Notes under the pieces: model-generated
What the model was told of the DNA's origin: nothing
Databases searched by the model: none
Seen by the model: only the letters and a program-made list of their open reading frames with translations
Made by a program: the position numbers and the translations under genes
NCBI GenBank assembly: GCA_031292335.1
Contig: JARLHH010000212.1
Span: forward strand, 1-11,782
Length of the DNA: 11,782 bases
Reading direction: 5' to 3'
DNA from: Candidatus Limnocylindrales bacterium
GTDB lineage: Bacteria > Chloroflexota > Limnocylindria > Limnocylindrales > CSP1-4
Shown: one piece after another, positions 7,464-11,782 of the stretch
Layout of the letters: every line of letters begins with the position of its first letter
Numbering within the stretch: the first letter of the stretch is position 1

Positions 7464-7489
7464 GCTCCGACGGTTCCCGGTGCCGGAGC
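7464..7489 (-). other. Hairpin in the gap between capA-like gene and methyltransferase
   Basis: GCTCCG (7464-7469) pairs with CGGAGC (7484-7489), with a further CGG/CCG inside. It fills most of the 49-base gap. There is no T-run, so it could be a partial terminator, an mRNA processing or stability element, or chance in GC-rich DNA. Confidence 0.3.
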
Positions 7490-7496
7490 CTGCGCG

Positions 7497-9227
7497 CTAC
7501 CGCGCGGGGAGCGTCGTCCCGGCCAGGACCTGGCGCAGCACGAACTGGCCGTCGGTGGCCGGGTCGACCAGGTTCGGCTGGGCATTGTCGAGGATCACGG
7601 TCGGCGTGAGCCGCACCTGGGCCAGTCGTGTCCCGACGAACGTCAGGGAGGTGATGATCCCCTCCTGCGTCTGCCGGCTCCAGTCCTGGCCGAACCAGAA
7701 GTTGCCCTGGCTGGACCCCACGTAGCGATAGGTCGTCCCGGCCAACGTGATGGAAAGCGCGCCGGCCCAGTGGAAATCGGCGCCGACGATGTCATCGACA
7801 CCCGCCGCGACCAGGGTCTTCGCGAGGTCGAGCTGAAACGGCGTGAACCGGGCCCGGTACTCGACCGAGCTCCTCTGCGGCAGGGCGATGATCACCTGCG
7901 CCCCGCCCGCGCGGGCCTCCGCCACGGCGGTCCTGACGTTCGCGGGCGTGAGCGCGGCGACGCCGGCCGACGACGGCGTGGCGTAGGCGGAGCCGCCGAT
8001 CGCGTCGAAGCCCACGAACCCGAATGTGACGCCGCCGGCATCGACGATGGCCGGGCGAAGCGCCTCGGCGAGCGTCCGCCCGCCACCGGTGGGCTGGATC
8101 CCGTTGGCCCGGAACAGATCGACCGTCTCACCCACCGGGCCCAGGCCCGCGTTCGTGGTGTGGTCGGCCGCGATGGTCGCCACGTCGAAGCCCGCCCGCG
8201 CCATCAGCGGCGCCACCCGGGGGTCGATCGAGAAGACGGTCCCGCTGTCGTGCTGGACGAAGTTCCGCGTCATGGCGCACTCGAAGTCGCTGACCGCGAC
8301 ATCCGCGTTCTTGATCAGGTCCACGACCGCCCCGGCGTCGCCGGTTCGCACGGCGTCGACCACGGTCCAGCCGTAGCGGGTGTCCCAGTGCGTCCCGGTG
8401 TAGCGGGCGGTCCCGCCCTGCAGGAGCCAGTTCCAGCCCTTTCCCAGGACGACGGTCTCGTGGCTGACGCCCCGGTCGGGGCAGTTGACCCCGGTGGTCA
8501 CGACGACCCGGACGTCGCTCCCGTCCCAAACCGTCCACGCCGCGGGCCATGCCGGGGGCGCGGCGACCACGAGCGGATACGGGGCCTCCCTGGCGGGCTT
8601 CTCGCCGAACAGGTCCGCGCCATCGAGTGGCACGACCTTCACGCGGGGGGTCACAAGCGCGGGTGGGATCAGCGCGAGCAGGGTGCTCGACGGGCCCAGC
8701 CGGACGGTGATCTCGTCCGCGGGCACACACGCCGTGCCCTGCGGCCCGAGCTCTCCAAGCGCTTCGGCGACGGCGCCCTCCACCCCGCAGGGGACGAGCA
8801 GGGTTCCGGCCGCGAGGCGCGCAGCAAGGGCCTGTCGGGTGACGGACGCCACCTTGTAGTTGTCGAAGCCGCTCACGACCACGAGCGGCGTGCTCGCCGC
8901 TGCGGGACTTGCCGTGCCGGGGCTCGCTGCGCCGGGGCTTGCCGACGGCGGCACGCTCCCGGACGGGGCCGAAGAGGCGCCGGCGACCGCGCCGGGTGTC
9001 AGGTCGTGATCGACCGTCGGCTCGCCGGTCGCGGGGGGACCGACCTGGCCAACCGGCCCGGCAGCGGACGCAGGTGGCGCAGACGCGGGGCCGCTCGTCG
9101 AGCTCCCACCAGCGCAGGTCGCCAGGACCAGGCCAAGCAGCCCGATCACCGCGACGAGCCCGGGACCAGGCGCGGGCGCCCAGCGCCGGCCCCCGCCGTC
9201 CCGCTCCATGCCCGAGCCCACCTGCAT
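7497..9227 (-). CDS. CapA/PgsA-like lipoprotein, poly-gamma-glutamate-synthesis metallophosphatase fold
   Basis: A 576-residue exported protein with three parts. Residues 1-38 are a lipoprotein signal: charged n-region RR (14-15), hydrophobic core LVAVIGLLGLVLA, lipobox LATC with Cys38 (Thr at -1 is unusual). Residues 40-113 are a Ser/Ala/Pro/Gly linker with ASPGA-like repeats. Residues 114-300 are a domain I do not recognise. From about 305 to 545 it follows the CapA fold: ADVAVSDFECAM, MARAGFDVATIAADH (342-356), FGFVGFDAIG, VEYRARFTPFQLDLAKTLVAAGVDDIVG split over 455-482, and SSQGNFWF (505-512). Usual CapA motifs NLE, NNH, HWG and GHHPH appear as DFE, ADH, PQR and GADFH, so several metal ligands differ and phosphatase activity is doubtful. 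Start choice is uncertain: ATG 9227 lies only 2 bases after AGGAGG, GTG 9221 lies 8 after it, and ATG 9209 lies 8 after AGGTGG. It probably heads an operon with the methyltransferase and uppP. Confidence 0.85.
   Translation of the reverse strand: MQVGSGMERDGGGRRWAPAPGPGLVAVIGLLGLVLATCAGGSSTSGPASAPPASAAGPVGQVGPPATGEPTVDHDLTPGAVAGASSAPSGSVPPSASPGAASPGTASPAAASTPLVVVSGFDNYKVASVTRQALAARLAAGTLLVPCGVEGAVAEALGELGPQGTACVPADEITVRLGPSSTLLALIPPALVTPRVKVVPLDGADLFGEKPAREAPYPLVVAAPPAWPAAWTVWDGSDVRVVVTTGVNCPDRGVSHETVVLGKGWNWLLQGGTARYTGTHWDTRYGWTVVDAVRTGDAGAVVDLIKNADVAVSDFECAMTRNFVQHDSGTVFSIDPRVAPLMARAGFDVATIAADHTTNAGLGPVGETVDLFRANGIQPTGGGRTLAEALRPAIVDAGGVTFGFVGFDAIGGSAYATPSSAGVAALTPANVRTAVAEARAGGAQVIIALPQRSSVEYRARFTPFQLDLAKTLVAAGVDDIVGADFHWAGALSITLAGTTYRYVGSSQGNFWFGQDWSRQTQEGIITSLTFVGTRLAQVRLTPTVILDNAQPNLVDPATDGQFVLRQVLAGTTLPAR
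8898..8942 (-). repeat. Three imperfect 15-base repeats encoding ASPG(A/T) units in the lipoprotein linker
   Basis: The segment encodes ASPGA, ASPGT and ASPAA in succession (residues 96-110 of the CapA-like protein). At DNA level the three 15-base units are similar but not identical. It belongs to a flexible linker that would hold the outer domain away from the membrane anchor; copy number may vary between strains. Confidence 0.6.
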
Positions 9228-9325
9228 GACCTCCTGCCCGGCCACACCCGGGGATGTGCGGGCGCCCAGCGCCGCGGCGAGACCGCCCCGCGGCCGTGTC
9301 CGGCCCCGGCGACGGTCGAACGATA

Positions 9326-9342
9326 GCGCGGCGTCGCCGCGC
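9326..9342 (+). promoter_or_regulatory. Short-loop inverted repeat just before the leader ORF
   Basis: GCGCGGC (9326-9332) and GCCGCGC (9336-9342) form a 7-bp inverted repeat with a 3-base centre. It ends 11 bases before the AGGAGG of the leader ORF. It could be an operator in the divergent 9228-9363 region or an mRNA hairpin controlling access to the ribosome site. I see no convincing -35/-10 pair in this divergent region on either strand. Confidence 0.4.
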
Positions 9343-9363
9343 CCGGAGACAGCAGGAGGGACA

Positions 9364-9441
9364 ATGCGGGCCAGCGGTCGCCTGGCGGCGGGCGCACTCG
9401 CCCGGGCGGTCACCCCCATCGCGGAGAGGTCGAAGCAGTGA
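9364..9441 (+). CDS. Probable 25-codon leader peptide of the MFS exporter
   Basis: A short ORF starts with ATG at 9364, four bases after AGGAGG (9354-9359), among the best Shine-Dalgarno sequences in the window. It encodes a 25-residue peptide with four Arg and many Ala, without similarity I recognise. Its TGA stop (9439-9441) overlaps the GTG of the exporter gene (9438-9440) as GTGA, the classic arrangement for translational coupling. A second hairpin, CGGGCG (9389-9394) with CGCCCG (9399-9404) and a CACT loop, lies inside it, upstream of the exporter's own GGAGAGG (9423-9429). The layout is observed; a regulatory leader role, such as translational attenuation of the efflux pump, is inferred. 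It could also be a chance ORF in GC-rich DNA. Confidence 0.5.
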   Translation: MRASGRLAAGALARAVTPIAERSKQ

Positions 9442-10976
9442 GCCCACGAGGCGTCGGAGACCATCCGGCCACGCAGGCCACGCCACCGGGGGGTGGAACG
9501 GCTCTGCCCGGCCGCGGTGGCGCCCCGCGACCCGGCATCGCGTACAAGTGGGTCGCCCTGTCGGTGACCACGCTGGGGGCTGCCATGGCGGCGATCGACT
9601 CGTCGATCGTGGTGCTGGGCCTCCCCACGATCATGACCGACCTGCACTCGGACCTCGTCACGATGATCTGGGTGCTCATGAGCTACATCCTGATGAGCAC
9701 GATCTTCCTGATGCTCTTCGGACGCCTGGCGGACATGTTCGGGCGGGTGCGCATGTACAACCTCGGGTTCGGCGTGTTCACCGCGGGATCGCTGCTCTGC
9801 GCGCTGGCCGGCAGCGGCCTGCAGCTGGTCCTGTTCCGGATGGTGCAGGGCGTGGGCGGCGCGATGCTCATGGCCAACGGCATGGCGATCATCACCGAGG
9901 CGTTCCCACGCGGCGAGCGCGGCCGGGCGATGGGGATCAACTCGATCACCTGGGCCGTCGGGAGCATCGTCGGACCCGTGGCGGGCGGGCTGATCCTCGC
10001 GGTCTCCTCCTGGCGCTGGATCTTCCTGGTGAACGTGCCGGTGGGCATCCTGGGGACCGCGTGGGGGTACGTGGCGCTCCACGAGATCGGCCGGCCCCGG
10101 CGGGGCGAGCGCTTCGACCTGCGCGGCATGCTGCTCTTCTCGGGCGGGATCTCGTGCCTGCTCATCGCGCTCAGCCAGGGGATCTCGTGGGGCTGGCTCT
10201 CGCCCGCGATCCTCGGTTTGGGCGCCGCGTTCCTCCTGCTGGAGAGCCTGTTCGTGCTGGCCGAGCGCGCCGACGGACCGCACTTCATCGAGCCCGCGCT
10301 GTTCCGGTCCCGCATCTTCGCCTTCGGGACCGCGGCCGCCACGCTGCAGAGCCTGAGCATGTTCGCCGTCAACTTCCTGCTGGTCTTCTACCTGCAGGGC
10401 GTGAAGGGGGTCTCCCCGATCCACGCGGCGCTGATGATCCTGCCCCTGTCGCTCGTGCAGTCCGTCGTCGGCCCCGTGGGCGGGGCGCTCTCGGACCGGA
10501 TCGGGGCGCGCGGCCCGGCCACGGCCGGCCTGCTGCTGCAGGCCAGCGCCTGCGTGCTCCTGGCCCAGCTGACGGCGAGCTCGCCCTATCTCATGCTGCT
10601 CGCCGGGCTGCTCGTTCTGGGCCTGGGCGGCGGCCTCTTCTGGTCGCCGAACACGAGCGCGGTCATGGGCGCGGCCCCGCCCGAGAGCCTGGGCGTCGCC
10701 AGCGCCACCCTGGCGACCTTCCGCCAGACCGGCATGGTGACGAGCTTCGCGCTCGCGCTCGCCGTGGCGGCCGCCGCCATCCCGGGCCGACTCGTCGGCG
10801 AGATCTTCCTGGGAAGCTCGGTGGAGCTCGGCACGCCGGTGATGAGCGCGTTCACGGTCGGCATGTCCCACGCCCTCGCGGTCTCGGCCCTGATCGTGGT
10901 GGCGGCGAGCGCGATGACCTTCATCGCCGCGGACACCGCGCGCTCGCGGAGGGTGGCGGCGCCGGAGGCTGGCTGA
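9438..10976 (+). CDS. MFS transporter, DHA2 family (EmrB/QacA type), 14 TM drug/proton antiporter
   Basis: A 512-residue inner-membrane exporter, of typical length for 14-TM DHA2 drug:proton antiporters. Seen: a hydrophilic Pro/Gly-rich N-terminus of about 35 residues, TM1 with IDSSIVVLGLPTI (53-65, Asp54 at the conserved acidic site), motif A GRLADMFGRVR (95-105), the motif B-like LFRMVQGVGGAML (132-144), motif C GSIVGPVAGG (175-184), a second-half motif A copy GGALSDRIGARG (348-359), and hydrophobic segments through to residue 497. Start is GTG 9438 with GGAGAGG 8 bases upstream; later starts would remove TM1. It overlaps the leader ORF by four bases. It runs divergently from the CapA-like gene and convergently with the peptidase gene. 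Substrates, probably toxic organic compounds, cannot be predicted from sequence. Confidence 0.94.
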   Translation: MSPRGVGDHPATQATPPGGGTALPGRGGAPRPGIAYKWVALSVTTLGAAMAAIDSSIVVLGLPTIMTDLHSDLVTMIWVLMSYILMSTIFLMLFGRLADMFGRVRMYNLGFGVFTAGSLLCALAGSGLQLVLFRMVQGVGGAMLMANGMAIITEAFPRGERGRAMGINSITWAVGSIVGPVAGGLILAVSSWRWIFLVNVPVGILGTAWGYVALHEIGRPRRGERFDLRGMLLFSGGISCLLIALSQGISWGWLSPAILGLGAAFLLLESLFVLAERADGPHFIEPALFRSRIFAFGTAAATLQSLSMFAVNFLLVFYLQGVKGVSPIHAALMILPLSLVQSVVGPVGGALSDRIGARGPATAGLLLQASACVLLAQLTASSPYLMLLAGLLVLGLGGGLFWSPNTSAVMGAAPPESLGVASATLATFRQTGMVTSFALALAVAAAAIPGRLVGEIFLGSSVELGTPVMSAFTVGMSHALAVSALIVVAASAMTFIAADTARSRRVAAPEAG

Positions 10977-10990
10977 CCCGTTCGAACGGG
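10977..10990. repeat. Perfect 14-base palindrome directly after the exporter stop
   Basis: CCCGTTCGAACGGG begins at the base after the TGA of the exporter gene. In RNA it can form a 5-bp stem with a UCGA loop. It may be part of the terminator region together with the hairpins that follow, or a protein-binding site. Confidence 0.45.
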
Positions 10991-11027
10991 GTCCTCGCGG
11001 CGGGGCCGGGGCCCTCGCGGCAGGGCC
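10988..11027. terminator. Tandem pair of terminator-like hairpins (two 20-base units)
   Basis: Units 10988-11007 and 11008-11027 match at 18 of 20 positions. The second folds as GGCCCT (11010-11015), loop CGCGGC, AGGGCC (11022-11027). The first folds the same way with two G-U pairs in + strand RNA. They lie between convergent genes, three bases into the 58-base gap after the palindrome, so they plausibly end transcription of the exporter and perhaps of the peptidase. There is no T-run. A further long-range match, GGTCCT (10990-10995) with AGGACC (11037-11042), reaches the peptidase stop codon. Confidence 0.5.
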
Positions 11028-11034
11028 GCGATCG

Positions 11035-11782
11035 TCAGGACCGCGGGCGCGCTGGAGGAGTCGCCTGCTCGGCCAGGGCGAAGCCGTCGCCGTCCGCGTC
11101 GGGCGCCGACGGCGTGTCGACGAGGACACCGCGCCGGATCATCGCGCCCGCGTCGTCGGTTGCCAGCCCCGGGTTCCTGCCGTCAAGGCTGGCGTGGTCG
11201 AACACGATCGTCCCGTGCACGGCAAGCTGCGTGATGCGGCCACCCACGACGGGCGCCTCTTCGATCCATTCGGCCGACGAGGCCGACCCGGAATAGGCGC
11301 GCGTAGTCGCGTAGGTCCCGCTGCGCGCGTCGCTGACGACGATCCGCCAGCGCCCGGACGAGACGCGCGCGATCGTCACGCTCATCCGGTCGCCCGGCCG
11401 GACCGACAGTGTCCGGATCGTCACTGCCGGCGCCGGCAGGATCTCCCACCAGGCCGAGTAGTGCGCGGCGCCGTTGTGGAAGTCCGCCTCCGTGCCGGCC
11501 TGGATCAGGGCGCTGCTGGTGAAGCCGTCGATCCCGACCCACAGGGCCGAGTAGCTTCCGCGGTAGCTGGCGCCCACGGCCGGGACCGTCCACCGGGCGC
11601 CTGCGCTCGAGTACGGTCCGCCCGCCACCGCGTAGCCGGCCCAGTTGGAGGAATACCAGCCGAGGCCGCCGGGGTTCCTCGCTGCGGCGGGCCCCGCTTC
11701 GTACGTCGATGCCGGCGGCATCGACGCCGCCGCGCGCGCGGAGGCCGGGCCGGCTGGGACGCCGGTCAACCCGGCCGCCAGC
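11035..11782 (-). CDS. Secreted G1-family glutamic peptidase (eqolisin-like), N-terminus cut by window edge
   Basis: Acid-acting endopeptidase of the G1 family, which uses a Gln/Glu dyad. Numbering here counts from the TTG codon at 11769, but the frame stays open to the window end and reads LAAG before it, so the start lies outside. The first visible residues (LAAGLTGVPAGPASARAAAS) look like the end of a secretion signal. Seen: SNWAGYAV (41-48), ARWTVPAV, ALWVGIDGF (75-83), the catalytic Gln90 in LIQAGTEAD, the segment AWWEI (106-110), VRPGDRMSV and AEWIEEAP (166-173), whose Glu171 aligns with the expected catalytic Glu. The core ends near 195. A short tail carries a DADGDG motif (224-229) resembling a calcium loop. 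It converges on the MFS gene across a 58-base gap of hairpins. Family assignment is confident; the target proteins are unknown. Confidence 0.92.
   Translation of the reverse strand, partial: LAAGLTGVPAGPASARAAASMPPASTYEAGPAAARNPGGLGWYSSNWAGYAVAGGPYSSAGARWTVPAVGASYRGSYSALWVGIDGFTSSALIQAGTEADFHNGAAHYSAWWEILPAPAVTIRTLSVRPGDRMSVTIARVSSGRWRIVVSDARSGTYATTRAYSGSASSAEWIEEAPVVGGRITQLAVHGTIVFDHASLDGRNPGLATDDAGAMIRRGVLVDTPSAPDADGDGFALAEQATPPARPRS

Noticed and set aside
7448..7585. N-terminal extension of the methyltransferase.
   Set aside because: It would overlap the end of the CapA-like gene, and the extra residues look like shadow sequence.
9228..11129. A very long open frame on the - strand continuing from the CapA-like gene back across the exporter gene.
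   Set aside because: It lies antisense to a well-supported 14-TM exporter. Its translation is low-complexity and charged, and a lipoprotein signal with ribosome sites marks the true start near 9227. Such frames are a by-product of very high GC.
9254..11296. Long + strand frame overlapping the exporter and the peptidase.
   Set aside because: It is out of phase with the exporter's motifs and runs antisense to the peptidase; there is no recognisable domain.
1..11782. CRISPR array, tRNA, rRNA, transposase or integrase signatures.
   Set aside because: None found: no regularly spaced repeats, no tRNA-like TTCGA arm within a cloverleaf, and no DDE or recombinase motifs. The TTCGAA at 10981-10986 is only part of a palindrome.

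Overview
The window is very GC-rich and gene-dense. It has short intergenic gaps, frequent GTG starts and weak or absent Shine-Dalgarno sequences inside operons. Together with a G1-type glutamic peptidase, a CapA-like lipoprotein and a 14-TM efflux pump, this suggests a high-GC, free-living bacterium such as a soil or freshwater Chloroflexota (Limnocylindria-like) or an Actinomycetota. The lineage is an inference from composition and gene content; no rRNA or other decisive marker is present. I see no mobile element, CRISPR array, tRNA or rRNA.

The window falls into four strand blocks. (1) + strand, 1-4013: the 3' part of a LacZ-type GH2 beta-galactosidase, a HAD-IIA (NagD/phosphoglycolate-phosphatase-like) phosphatase and a glycerol-kinase-like FGGY kinase. 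They are packed as one operon: a 1-base overlap, then a 16-base gap. The operon looks like a galactoside-catabolism unit that handles the aglycone or a polyol. (2) - strand, read from 9227 down to 4257: a CapA-like lipoprotein, a class I SAM methyltransferase, undecaprenyl-diphosphatase UppP and, after a 152-base gap with its own promoter-like palindrome, ADP-glucose pyrophosphorylase GlgC. The first three are close enough to be co-transcribed and point to the envelope or an exopolymer; glgC is the first step of glycogen synthesis. (3) + strand, 9364-10976: a DHA2-family MFS exporter preceded by a probable 25-codon leader ORF that overlaps its start codon as GTGA. (4) - strand, 11035 to the window end: a secreted G1-family glutamic peptidase whose N-terminus is cut by the window edge.

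The two convergent junctions, 4014-4256 and 10977-11034, are rich in inverted repeats. The first holds a long bidirectional terminator-like hairpin and several alternative stems. The second holds a 14-base perfect palindrome followed by a tandem pair of hairpins that differ only by changes preserving the stems. The most interesting items are the leader ORF with hairpins in front of the efflux pump, the operon of beta-galactosidase, sugar phosphatase and kinase with altered substrate-pocket residues, the CapA-like protein with a degraded metallophosphatase site, and the tandem terminator pair. None of these by itself proves a new system.
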